DNA of 64,000 nucleotides from Planktothrix paucivesiculata PCC 9631 (GTDB taxonomy: Bacteria; Cyanobacteriota; Cyanobacteriia; Cyanobacteriales; Microcoleaceae), in NCBI RefSeq assembly GCF_900009265.2, contig NZ_LR735021.1:250136-314135 (forward strand), written 5' to 3'. Both the position numbers and the translations under genes were made by a program. The notes below the pieces were generated by a model. It made no database searches and was not told where the DNA came from. It saw nothing but the letters and a program-made list of their open reading frames with translations. This document shows, piece by piece, positions 56,192-64,000 of this stretch. The first letter of the stretch is position 1, and the number at the start of each line of letters is the position of its first letter.

Positions 56192-57250
56192 TTATTCGGA
56201 TTTAAGTGATGCCATATCGATACAGAAGCGGTACTTAACATCGGACTTGAGCAGTCGCTCGTAGGCTTCGTTAACCTTCTGGATGGGGATAACTTCCACA
56301 TCTGCGGTGATATTGTGCTGGCCGCAAAAGTCTAGCATCTCTTGGGTTTCTGCGATGCCGCCAATATTAGAGCCGGACAGACTGCGACGGCCCATGATCA
56401 GGCTAAATGCCGCGATGTCGAAGGGCTTTGGGGGTGCGCCCACCAGGGTGATGTTGCCGTCGCGGGTGAGCAGGTTGAGATAGGCGTTGATGTCGTGATC
56501 GGCGGATACGGTGTCGAGGATGAAATCAAAGCTGCCAGCGTGCTTCTGCATCTCGTCGGCGTTGCGAGACATGACCACTTCGTCAGCACCGAGGCGGAGG
56601 GCGTCGTCTTTCTTATTCGGTGAGGTGGTGAAAACAACGACGTGGGCTCCGAAGGCACGGGCGAACTTCACACCCATGTGGCCTAGTCCCCCCAGACCGA
56701 CTATGCCGACCTTCTGGCCCTGGGTGACACCCCAGTGGCGCAGGGGCGAGTAGGTTGTGATCCCGGCGCACAAAAGGGGCGCGACTCCAGACAGATCGAG
56801 GTTGGCCGGAACGCGGACAACGAAGCGTTCATCGACGACGATGCTATCGGAGTAGCCCCCATAGGTAACGCCTCCGAGGTGCTTGTCGGGAGAGTTGAAG
56901 GTAAGGGTCAGGTTTGGGCAGAACTGCTCAAGACCAGCTTGGCAATTGGGACAAGTGCCGTCCGAGTCAACCAGGCAGCCGACACCAGCGAGATCGCCGG
57001 GCTTGTACTTGCTAACGGCCGAGCCAACCTGGGTGACACGGCCAACAATTTCATGACCGGGGACAATTGGATAGACCGTGGGCATGACGCTGCTCCACTC
57101 GTCACGCACGGAATGGATGTCGGAGTGGCAGATCCCGCAGAACAGGATTTCGATCTGTACGTCGTGTTCGGTTGGCTCACGACGCCCGATCTGGCTGGAA
57201 GCCAGGGGTGATGTGGCACTGGCTGCGGAATAAGCTTTTGTGTTGTACAT
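56192..57250 (-). CDS. Zinc-dependent NADP alcohol/aldehyde dehydrogenase, probably transferred
   Basis: 352 aa from the ATG at 57250. Medium-chain dehydrogenase of the cinnamyl-alcohol/YahK class: catalytic zinc ligands in CGICHSDIH and GHE, structural zinc CPNCQAGLEQFC, Rossmann motif VGIVGLGGLGHMGVKFARA. Reduces aldehydes to alcohols. The DNA is visibly much richer in G+C than all neighbours, codon third positions are mostly G or C, and the gene is bracketed by 33-bp direct repeats; recent acquisition from a G+C-rich bacterium is likely. Confidence 0.93.
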   Translation of the reverse strand: MYNTKAYSAASATSPLASSQIGRREPTEHDVQIEILFCGICHSDIHSVRDEWSSVMPTVYPIVPGHEIVGRVTQVGSAVSKYKPGDLAGVGCLVDSDGTCPNCQAGLEQFCPNLTLTFNSPDKHLGGVTYGGYSDSIVVDERFVVRVPANLDLSGVAPLLCAGITTYSPLRHWGVTQGQKVGIVGLGGLGHMGVKFARAFGAHVVVFTTSPNKKDDALRLGADEVVMSRNADEMQKHAGSFDFILDTVSADHDINAYLNLLTRDGNITLVGAPPKPFDIAAFSLIMGRRSLSGSNIGGIAETQEMLDFCGQHNITADVEVIPIQKVNEAYERLLKSDVKYRFCIDMASLKSE

Positions 57251-57318
57251 CAATTGATGCTCCTATGGGTGACTAGCGGACGGGTCTTTTGGCTGATTAA
57301 AACTGAGTTTTCTCTTGA

Positions 57319-57351
57319 ACAAATTGTAATCAAAATTTTAGCTTTGGTGTA
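57319..57351. repeat. 33-bp direct repeat, right copy
   Basis: See the copy at 56000-56032. This one covers the stop codon (57338-57340) and the last codons of the nuclease gene, the expected origin of the duplicated sequence. Confidence 0.85.
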
Positions 57352-58804
57352 CGATGAGTTCTCTTAGAAAGTAAAATTGATCATCCTGGGTGCGTCCTAG
57401 ATATCCCGTTAGGGGTGAGGATAGTTCAATCAGTAAATCTCGCACAGCATTATCATTGAGCTTAGGCTCATATTTAGCGTTATGTTGAACTCTAACTTCT
57501 ACTACGGAACAATTTTGAGTAGGTAAGTTTAAGTTTGAACTGTTGTGAGTGTTTAGCTCTTTAATTGCTTTAATAATCTGCGATCGCAATTTTAAACGAT
57601 TAATTACTATGTCGATATATTCATCTATTTTATCATCCATTTGTCCGGCTTGTAAATAGTTTTTGAGTTCAATTAAATTCACCGAACCGGGATATTGAGC
57701 TTGGAGTTTAACCAGTTTTTCTAAAGTCATGGAATTAATAATACTAATTTTAAATTCTTGGGCTGATTTCTGTACTTGTGGTGTGGGTTTACCAGGGCCA
57801 ATAATTAATTTAACCGCTTGATTAAATAGTTGCTGACCGAGATGGGTTCCTCCGAGTCGAATTAATTCTTGTGTTGCGCCTGCGGGAATTGTGAATCCAG
57901 CTTTACATTCTCCCACCATTGGATAGGGTTTTGTACAATATAAATCCATTCCCCCTGCTCCACCTTTAGCATTTTGATCAAGTTCAAATCCTAAAAATTT
58001 TAAACTCTGATGAACAATGTTCTCAAAATCGGTTCCCGCTTGATAATTACTTGTCCCTTCTGGTTCATGCTCGCGGTTTCCTAATGGTACAATTTTATCA
58101 ATCCATTCTAAGTCTAACGGGTTTGAATTTAAACTAGATGCAGTTTTCCAACCCAAAAAATCATGGATATTTGCTTTTAATTGTTGTAAACCGATTTGTT
58201 CTTTCTGGGATAGATGATCATTAGGATATTTTGCGATCGCATTTTCTAATTCTTCTAATTCAGGATGTTCTGGCGGTTGACGATTAAGAATTTTTCGATA
58301 TTGTCTTTCAAAGTTATTATCATCTAAAATTGCCTGACTTTCATCAACCGTTATGGCATAAGGAAGGGAAATAAACCGACTATTAGAAACTGGATCAATT
58401 TCTAGCGGTTGCGGAAGTCGATAAACTCGAAAATACGCTAGAAAAATATGACCTCGTTGTTCTAGGGTTTTGTGTAATGCTGCTGTTGTCCAAACGGTTA
58501 ATTTTGATAAAGATTCAAACTGTTCAGGTTCATCAAGAATTTGGCAAAGTTCACATTTAGCCCAAACTTTGATTTTAATTTTATCCTGATTAAGTTCTGC
58601 AATACTCTGTTTAGCAATTGGAATAAAACCCGGACGATAATATTGTTCTAAGGGTAAGGAATTAAATTCAATATCCGTCGGATAAAGGGCAAATTGTTCC
58701 CCTAGGTGCATAAATCTGCGAGGCATTAACAAGATATTTCGACCTTGGTTTAAGGCTTCAATATCAGGCGCAGGTAGACACAAAGCTGTTGAAATTGTAG
58801 TCAT
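57338..58804 (-). CDS. DUF1802-like protein with PD-(D/E)XK nuclease motif
   Basis: 488 aa from the ATG at 58804. Residues 1-160 resemble DUF1802 (LCLPAPDIEALNQGRNILLMPRRFM, FALYPTDIEFNSL, YYRPGF). Residues about 250-330 form a nuclease core: AGTDFENIVHQSLKFLGFEL, D287 in GGAGGMDLYC and E299-C-K301 in MVGECKAG. The rest (330-488) is helical, ending YFLRELIVHQS. Third gene of a tight operon after the ATPase (14 bp gap). Probably the effector that cuts DNA in a defence-like system; not a known named nuclease. Confidence 0.75.
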   Translation of the reverse strand: MTTISTALCLPAPDIEALNQGRNILLMPRRFMHLGEQFALYPTDIEFNSLPLEQYYRPGFIPIAKQSIAELNQDKIKIKVWAKCELCQILDEPEQFESLSKLTVWTTAALHKTLEQRGHIFLAYFRVYRLPQPLEIDPVSNSRFISLPYAITVDESQAILDDNNFERQYRKILNRQPPEHPELEELENAIAKYPNDHLSQKEQIGLQQLKANIHDFLGWKTASSLNSNPLDLEWIDKIVPLGNREHEPEGTSNYQAGTDFENIVHQSLKFLGFELDQNAKGGAGGMDLYCTKPYPMVGECKAGFTIPAGATQELIRLGGTHLGQQLFNQAVKLIIGPGKPTPQVQKSAQEFKISIINSMTLEKLVKLQAQYPGSVNLIELKNYLQAGQMDDKIDEYIDIVINRLKLRSQIIKAIKELNTHNSSNLNLPTQNCSVVEVRVQHNAKYEPKLNDNAVRDLLIELSSPLTGYLGRTQDDQFYFLRELIVHQS

Positions 58805-58818
58805 CTGAATCAAAGAAT

Positions 58819-60693
58819 TTATAGGATTAAGTCACTATCTAAACTAGAGGTAACGTGAGGAATAATAATAGAAATATCTTCATCAATTAAACCATCAGGT
58901 GCTTGACCGGAAGGGTCACTCAGAATTTCACAAATGATCGGATTTTTAAGGACTAATTCTGATTTTTCGATAAAGTCAAAAATTTGTTCTGGTTTTACCC
59001 CATAGCTGTCTTGATTTTTGTAAACTGCGTATATTGCTAATAAAGGTTTAATATCTTCTTCGGGTAAGCGAACCCATTCCCCACCTTTTTCGTTTTGAAG
59101 TTCGTTGAGATATTTGTGTGCTAATTTGGCACCAGGATTAATTGTTTTAGATCGAACTAAACACCCTCGCGTTAAATCAAATTTTTTATAATTTCCAAGT
59201 TGTCTAAGAATAGCCTGGATTATAGCCCCTCCTGATTGCTGAATCACAGCTAATCCAATTTTAACAGGTTGAGTATTTTCTTCTCCATTAATTTTGAAAT
59301 GAAGATAACAGGTTTTTTGTTTAAATCTTTGAATACTTTTAATTTCGACATTTTCAATCGTTTGTCCGATTATCCGTTCAAAGCTAAAAGCAAGGGTTTC
59401 CGCAAGTTTATCACTGTCTTCTAAAAGGTCGGTAATTTTCTGTTCAACTTCAATAATTTCGGTTTCAAAGGCAGATTTAACTAAATCATCATTAATGATA
59501 GGATGAACAATTTTGCTTTTCCAATTGGCAGTACACCAACTTAAAACATCCCGTGTCATCGGTCTTTGTTTCCCTAATTCTATCAATTGATCTTTGGTAA
59601 ATGGATATAAAGGATTAGGAGGAACAATTTGATGTTTGGTGTAAAATTCTTCTAACCATTGAGATACTAATGCTATGATATCATCTGGTTTTAAATAGTT
59701 TAAATAAATCGGTTTTCCCAATTGAGGATAACTAGCAATTCTATGGATAACGGCTTCGGCTTGTTGCAAAGATTTAACATTCTGTAACCAAGTGGGTTCA
59801 TACATTGCCAGAACCAATAAACCTCGGTTAATATTATTGAATAAATCTTTCGCGAAACTAGCAGTGATTTGGGGTAAGGAAAAACCCGTTAACTCATCAA
59901 TATAAGGTGCATCAAGTTCATCAAAACAGATAACCGGAATTTTATATTGACTAACTAAATTCAGAATTTGGCAAGTTGTTTTGAAAGATTCTACTTCTTT
60001 TTCTCCAGTTTTGAAGTTGGGTAATCCCATATCTTGAGCTTGTCTTTCTGCTAACTCCATCCCCGATAACCAATAAGTTGCATAGATGGCGTGGGGACGA
60101 GAAAGTGTCCATAAAATAGCTCTGACTATATATGGATTTTCAATGATTTGATTTTGTTTGGAAAAAATTAAGTCTGTAAAATGATCTATAGCCTTAGTTG
60201 AATGTTGATTTAACCAATCAGGAAATCTTGGAATATATTGTTCTGCGGTATAGTTCCATCCTTTAGCTTGATTAATTAAATGGGCAGCTATTTCTTGCCA
60301 TTGCATGATTCCTTCATACTGACCATAAGCTCTTAAACTTGAAGTTAGGGTTTCCAGAAATTTGCTTTTGATTTTAGAGAGTTTTTCTCCATAGTCTCCC
60401 ATATAAATAAACAAGACTTGATCGGTTTGTTTATAATGATGGCGAATGCGACTAATTACTTGAGTTTTGCCTAATCCTCGATCACCAACAACTGTAATCC
60501 CTACAGTTTGCATAGAGTTTTGATTTATTTTACTAATAGCCTCAAAAACTGTATCAGAAACATGAGCATTAATTGAGGGTACATCGGGTAAACTTTTATT
60601 CCAGACTTGAGAATTTCTAACTACTGTATGTCCAGCAAATGGGTTATGTTGCTGAATCAGATCGTCAATATTACTAAACTCAGAAGCAGTCAT
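58819..60693 (-). CDS. AAA-type ATPase of a putative defence operon
   Basis: 624 residues. Starts SNIDDLIQQHNPFAGHTVVRNSQVW. Walker A G70-T77 (GDRGLGKT), Walker B about 252-261 (IPVICFDELD), sensor-like region GLLVLAMYEPTW, then a winged-helix-like lid (PFTKDQLIELGKQRPMTRDVLSWC). The last 250 residues contain a beta-rich part (KQKTCYLHFKING, PVKIGLAVIQQSGG) that may be a further nuclease-like or binding fold, without clear catalytic residues. Resembles Orc1/Cdc6- or STAND-like NTPases. Middle gene of the three-gene operon. Confidence 0.8.
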   Translation of the reverse strand: MTASEFSNIDDLIQQHNPFAGHTVVRNSQVWNKSLPDVPSINAHVSDTVFEAISKINQNSMQTVGITVVGDRGLGKTQVISRIRHHYKQTDQVLFIYMGDYGEKLSKIKSKFLETLTSSLRAYGQYEGIMQWQEIAAHLINQAKGWNYTAEQYIPRFPDWLNQHSTKAIDHFTDLIFSKQNQIIENPYIVRAILWTLSRPHAIYATYWLSGMELAERQAQDMGLPNFKTGEKEVESFKTTCQILNLVSQYKIPVICFDELDAPYIDELTGFSLPQITASFAKDLFNNINRGLLVLAMYEPTWLQNVKSLQQAEAVIHRIASYPQLGKPIYLNYLKPDDIIALVSQWLEEFYTKHQIVPPNPLYPFTKDQLIELGKQRPMTRDVLSWCTANWKSKIVHPIINDDLVKSAFETEIIEVEQKITDLLEDSDKLAETLAFSFERIIGQTIENVEIKSIQRFKQKTCYLHFKINGEENTQPVKIGLAVIQQSGGAIIQAILRQLGNYKKFDLTRGCLVRSKTINPGAKLAHKYLNELQNEKGGEWVRLPEEDIKPLLAIYAVYKNQDSYGVKPEQIFDFIEKSELVLKNPIICEILSDPSGQAPDGLIDEDISIIIPHVTSSLDSDLIL

Positions 60694-60738
60694 AATTTAA
60701 CCAAAAATAAGGGGTGAATAATGAACAAATTAGCAATT

Positions 60739-61434
60739 TTATAACCGTTTAGCATAACAACGTAAGCCAACCAGTTCTGTGCTGATAGAATCTTCAATTT
60801 TGTCTGATGCGCTATCTTCTACACTCCCTCCAATCAGTTGAAAAATATCATTTGCTTGCATCTCTAAAATCCATTCACTGAACTGTGAACGAGTAACTTG
60901 ATCACCGATAGTCCGACGAATGCGATAAATCGGGACTAAATTATCGAAGTTATAATCCTTATTTAATTGATCATACACCTGAAGGGCGATCGCTTTAAAC
61001 TCATCATAGGAAGCGATCGCAGCTTTTTTAACAAATGTTGCCGAAGTTATTCCTTGATTCAATTCTCGAATTAAACCCACCAACCCATTAGCTAAACGAG
61101 CAGCGATAACCGTTCCATCAAACACAAAATCAGGACTACTTAAAGCATCAATTAACATTCGTTTTCCCGTATCTGTTATCGATACCATGGGGGTTTGATT
61201 TTGCTTATAAATCTTAATAGCTTCGGCCGCTTTCAATTCCTCATAAACCGTTTGGGCAATGCCAATTTTTTTGTTATTGCGTTTTTGCTTAACTTTACTG
61301 GTCAATTCACTTTTTTTGACTTCTCCCTCCGTCCCACTCATCGCCCACAAATTTAGGAGGAGCCGAGTTTTATCCATTATTTCCGTCGTAGCAGTAACCG
61401 AATTAGACGAATCCAGAGCAGGTGTTGAAGACAT
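60739..61434 (-). CDS. Winged-helix-like protein, first gene of the ATPase-nuclease operon
   Basis: 231 aa from the ATG at 61434 (GTG 61446 possible). Residues about 20-110 look like a winged helix: KTRLLLNLWAMSG, KKSELTSKVKQ, TVYEELKAAEAIKIYKQNQTPMVSITDTGKRML. Residues 120-231 form a second helical domain (IAARLANGLVGLIRELNQG, RIRRTIGDQVTRSQFSEWILEMQANDIFQL). It may bind DNA and regulate or target the operon. 45 bp before the ATPase gene. Family not recognised. Confidence 0.7.
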   Translation of the reverse strand: MSSTPALDSSNSVTATTEIMDKTRLLLNLWAMSGTEGEVKKSELTSKVKQKRNNKKIGIAQTVYEELKAAEAIKIYKQNQTPMVSITDTGKRMLIDALSSPDFVFDGTVIAARLANGLVGLIRELNQGITSATFVKKAAIASYDEFKAIALQVYDQLNKDYNFDNLVPIYRIRRTIGDQVTRSQFSEWILEMQANDIFQLIGGSVEDSASDKIEDSISTELVGLRCYAKRL

Positions 61435-61577
61435 ATTAGGAATCACAGTAGGGAAAAATATACTCCTATTTTACAGCAAACTTGTCTGAATTAAAAGCCC
61501 AGTTGTTCATTTTAATGAGACAAACTCCGTATATTCTCGTAGAGTTTATAAAATCTTGATACCAAAGTTGATGGATC
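61435..61577. other. Upstream region of the three-gene operon
   Basis: Together with the MITE it forms the 347-bp gap between the divergent operon and the M32 peptidase. It should hold the operon promoter; no clear -35/-10 pair stands out. Confidence 0.4.
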
Positions 61578-61686
61578 AGGACTTACGCACCCAACCAAAG
61601 AAACGGGGTTTTTTTGCGAAAATACTGAGTTGTGACCCAGATATTCTCTAAAAAACCGGGTTTCTAGCGCCCCATGGGTAAGTCCT
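61578..61686. mobile_element. MITE-like element with AGGACTTAC ends
   Basis: 109 bp. Outer inverted repeat AGGACTTAC (61578-61586) and GTAAGTCCT (61678-61686); inner inverted repeat AGAAACGGGGTTTTTT and AAAAAACCGGGTTTCT. No coding capacity. A second AGGACTTACGCA end appears at 63930, near the window edge. Confidence 0.75.
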
Positions 61687-61781
61687 ATGAATTTCCATGC
61701 TTGGGAAGTTTTTCGCACAAGATCTGTCCAATATCGATTAAGCTGTTGTTAAATTAGACTGTCCGATTTATCGGTTTGCTC

Positions 61782-63311
61782 ATGTCCGTTTCTTCCTCCC
61801 CAAACCCCAAATACACAGAACTGCTTAATCGCCTCACGGAAATTAACGATATTAAAGCGGCTATTTCCCTCTTGCATTGGGATCAAGCCACCTATATGCC
61901 CCCAGGGGGTGCCCAGGCCAGAGGGCGACAAATGGCCACCTTACGCCGCCTTGGCCATGAAAAATTCACCGATCCGGTTTTAGGTCAACTCTTGGAAGAC
62001 TTACGGACGGAGGAAGCGAACCTTCCCTATCCTTCCCTAGAAGCTAGTTTGATTCGGGTCAGCCGTCGAGATTATGAGCGGGCGGTGCGGGTTCCCTCAG
62101 CCCTGATGGCGCGAATCTCCCAGCATCAATCCGCCTGTTACAATGCCTGGGCTAAGGCGCGGGAAGCCCAAAGTTTTGCTCTGGTTCAGCCCTATTTGGA
62201 AACCACCCTAGAATTGAGTCAGGAGTATGCCGGGTGTTTTCCGGGATATGAACACATTGCCGATCCCTTAATTGATCAACAGGATCAGGGGATGACGGTG
62301 GCAAAGGTGCGATCGCTCTTTGAACCTCTGCGTCAAGAATTAGTGGCGATCGTGGAAACCCTCGGTAATTGTGTTCCGTTAAATGACTCTTGTTTGCATC
62401 AAAATTTCTCCTCAAAAGAACAACTCAAGTTCAGTCTGGGGGTAATTCAATCTTTAGGTTATGACTTAAAGCGAGGACGTCAAGATAAAACCTTGCATCC
62501 GTTTATGACCAAATTCTCCATTGATGATGTGAGAATTACCACCCGTGTATATGAACACCATCTGGAACAAGCGTTATTTAGTACGATCCATGAAGCGGGT
62601 CATGCTCTCTATGAACAGGGAATTGCAATGGAGTTAGAAGGAACACCTTTAGCGGGGGGAGCTTCCTCGGGTTTACACGAAAGTCAAGCTCGTTTATGGG
62701 AGAATATTATCGGTCGCAGTCGCGGGTTTTGGGAATGGTTTTATCCTCGGTTACAGGGGGTGTTTATGCGGCAGTTAGGACAGGTGACAACGAATCAGTT
62801 TTATCAAGCTATTAATAAGGTTAATCCTTCTTTAATTCGTACCGATGCCGATGAAGTTACCTATAATTTACATATTATGATTCGGTTTGATTTAGAGTTA
62901 GCGATGTTGGAAGGAAAATTAGCTATTTCCGATTTACCTGAAGCCTGGAATCAACGTTATAAAAATGATTTAGGGGTGATGCCAACAACGGATGCTGAGG
63001 GCGTATTACAGGATGTGCACTGGTATATTGGATTGATTGGGGGAATGTTCCAAAGTTATACGTTAGGGAATTTAATGGCCGCTCAAATTTATGATACTAT
63101 CGTTAGTTTTGATCCTGAGATTCCCTTTGAAATTGAACGGGGAAGTGTGAAGCGGCTGTTAGAATGGTTGCAACAAAATATTTATCAACATGGCCGAAAA
63201 TTCACCACCTCAGAATTAATTGAACAGGTGACGGGTTCACCTTTAAAAATCGATCCATTTATTCATTATTTACATCATAAATATGAATATCTGTACAATT
63301 GTAAATTATAG
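61782..63311 (+). CDS. M32 family metallocarboxypeptidase
   Basis: 509 aa from the ATG at 61782. Zinc site HEAGH at H270-H274 with the third ligand in the LHESQARLWEN segment; also LLHWDQATYMPPGG near the start, RVPSALMARIS, DVRITTRVYE and HIMIRFDLE, all M32 (thermostable carboxypeptidase 1) marks. A cytosolic enzyme trimming C-terminal residues from peptides. Usual length. Confidence 0.95.
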   Translation: MSVSSSPNPKYTELLNRLTEINDIKAAISLLHWDQATYMPPGGAQARGRQMATLRRLGHEKFTDPVLGQLLEDLRTEEANLPYPSLEASLIRVSRRDYERAVRVPSALMARISQHQSACYNAWAKAREAQSFALVQPYLETTLELSQEYAGCFPGYEHIADPLIDQQDQGMTVAKVRSLFEPLRQELVAIVETLGNCVPLNDSCLHQNFSSKEQLKFSLGVIQSLGYDLKRGRQDKTLHPFMTKFSIDDVRITTRVYEHHLEQALFSTIHEAGHALYEQGIAMELEGTPLAGGASSGLHESQARLWENIIGRSRGFWEWFYPRLQGVFMRQLGQVTTNQFYQAINKVNPSLIRTDADEVTYNLHIMIRFDLELAMLEGKLAISDLPEAWNQRYKNDLGVMPTTDAEGVLQDVHWYIGLIGGMFQSYTLGNLMAAQIYDTIVSFDPEIPFEIERGSVKRLLEWLQQNIYQHGRKFTTSELIEQVTGSPLKIDPFIHYLHHKYEYLYNCKL

Positions 63312-63328
63312 ATATAGTGCTACGCACT

Positions 63329-63382
63329 AGGGAACAGGGAACAGGGAACAGGGAATAGAGAATACTTCGACTTCGCTCAGTA
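63329..63382. repeat. Heptad array AGGGAAC plus dispersed 18-bp motif
   Basis: Three perfect AGGGAAC units and a variant (63329-63356), preceded by GTGCTACGCACT, then the dispersed motif ACTTCGACTTCGCTCAGT at 63364-63381. Located between convergent genes. Confidence 0.85.
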
Positions 63383-63410
63383 ACAAGGGAATAGAAAAAA
63401 GTGATGCAAT

Positions 63411-63875
63411 TTATTCCCCCGGTAAGAAATCTTTTTCTAAGATTTGTTCCAAGGTATAAGGACATTCTTGGGGAAAAATACTTGATTTTAAGGAAGTTTC
63501 TCGCCCAGCTAAATCCAGCCCATCCCTGTAACTTTCCACCACAGCATCGCGTAGGTAAGGTTTTAAGCTAGGACTTTCTTTAATTAGTTCTTTAATTTGA
63601 TAACGTTGTTCATAAATAGTATTTGACCAACTCCGAGAACGTTTCCCAGGTTGATATTCCCATTTTAATAAATGACCGATTAAAACCCTTAAACGATTCC
63701 TCAACTCCCGGCGGTCTTGTTTACCCAAAGATTCAATCTCCTCAACTAAATTCGGCACATCTAAACTATCCCACGCCCCCTGTCGCAATAACTTTACTTG
63801 CTCCACAGTCCAAGCATAGAAATCCGTTTCGTACAAATCAGAAGATTTAGAGAGATTTAATTCTATTGAGTTCAT
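63411..63875 (-). CDS. DUF29 family protein
   Basis: 154 residues, all helical. DUF29 marks: LYETDFYAWTVEQVKLLRQGAWDSLDVPNLVEEIESLGK, RRELRNRLRVLIGHLLKWEYQPGKRSRSW and a final CPYTLEQILEKDFLP. A large cyanobacterial family of unknown function, often near Uma2-type genes. Complete. Confidence 0.92.
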   Translation of the reverse strand: MNSIELNLSKSSDLYETDFYAWTVEQVKLLRQGAWDSLDVPNLVEEIESLGKQDRRELRNRLRVLIGHLLKWEYQPGKRSRSWSNTIYEQRYQIKELIKESPSLKPYLRDAVVESYRDGLDLAGRETSLKSSIFPQECPYTLEQILEKDFLPGE

Positions 63876-63964
63876 AGCTGATCAGATTAGAATTTCTATA
63901 TTTAACAGCTTAACAGTTTTCAACTATATAGGACTTACGCAGAATACCCAATTATACACCATCT

Positions 63965-63992
63965 GTAGGGGCGAACGGCCGTTCGCCCCTAC
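63965..63992. repeat. Perfect 28-bp palindrome of the GTAGGGGC family
   Basis: Half-site GTAGGGGCGAACGG followed by its exact reverse complement. It follows an AGGACTTACGCA sequence at 63930-63941 and may belong to a larger element cut by the window end. Confidence 0.85.
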
Positions 63993-64000
63993 TAGATATG

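Noticed and set aside
56735..57211. 158-codon open frame antisense to the alcohol dehydrogenase
   Set aside because: High G+C DNA keeps antisense frames open; the minus-strand frame has clear catalytic motifs and the plus-strand one has none.
57338..61434. Calling the three-gene operon a BREX, DISARM or Gabija system
   Set aside because: None of their hallmark proteins (PglX-type methylase, DrmA/B helicase pair, OLD-type GajA with UvrD-like GajB) is present.

Overview
The window is a piece of a cyanobacterial chromosome, most likely a filamentous non-heterocystous Oscillatoriales (Planktothrix/Oscillatoria-like). Evidence: photosystem II genes psbN, psbH and psb30; chlorophyll, bilin and phylloquinone genes (acsF, heme oxygenase, bciB, menB); the cyanobacterial panC-cmk fusion; many small cyanobacteria-only families (DUF1830, DUF3146, DUF3747, DUF4346, YbjN); frequent GCGATCGC (HIP1) octamers; and heptanucleotide tandem repeats of the STRR type. 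The genus is an inference.

Layout. 1-900: a RelE/HigB-like toxin-antitoxin pair and tRNA-Asp(GTC). 990-3400: a glutaminase gene whose last codons are cut off by a tnpB-only IS200/IS605 element. 3490-10170: YbjN protein, lipoate/octanoate ligase, ispH, Uma2 nuclease, a small DUF4926/DUF6883 pair, DUF3747, an MBL-fold hydrolase and aroC. 10320-12280: divergent psbN/psbH, then tatA, pth and DUF3146. 12420-15070: a single-chain methyltransferase-nuclease. 15110-21510: a Crp-like regulator, a PadR regulator and an RND efflux pair. 21800-26600: DUF1830, a lipoprotein, a DUF1517-like protein, an MFS symporter, an ArsR regulator and a pentapeptide-repeat protein. 26650-32070: a tetrapyrrole cluster (acsF facing away from ho-hemN-hemJ-bciB) with clear hairpin terminators. 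32260-32590: a small two-helix membrane protein behind a glutamine riboswitch. 32750-48240: mostly housekeeping (typA, menB, purM, rlpA, panC-cmk, moaE, psb30), plus a binding-protein/chemoreceptor pair. 48240-49460: a GT4 glycosyltransferase.

The accessory part is about 49500-61450: a PIN-like remnant, a large LRR-Roc-COR protein with nearly identical repeats, an arfB remnant, a convergent methyltransferase/endonuclease pair, a tyrosine phosphatase, a G+C-rich transferred alcohol dehydrogenase between direct repeats, and a three-gene operon (winged-helix-like protein, AAA-type ATPase, DUF1802-like protein with a PD-(D/E)XK motif) that I cannot match to a named defence system. It is the best candidate for an undescribed system here. 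The window closes with an M32 carboxypeptidase and a DUF29 protein.

The non-coding DNA is rich in small repeats: seven clear heptad arrays with several different unit sequences, at least two MITE-like families with terminal inverted repeats, two palindromic repeat families (GAGACG.. and GTAGGGGC..) and an 18-bp dispersed motif that has entered tnpB in frame. All names rest on reading sequence motifs; no database search was possible.
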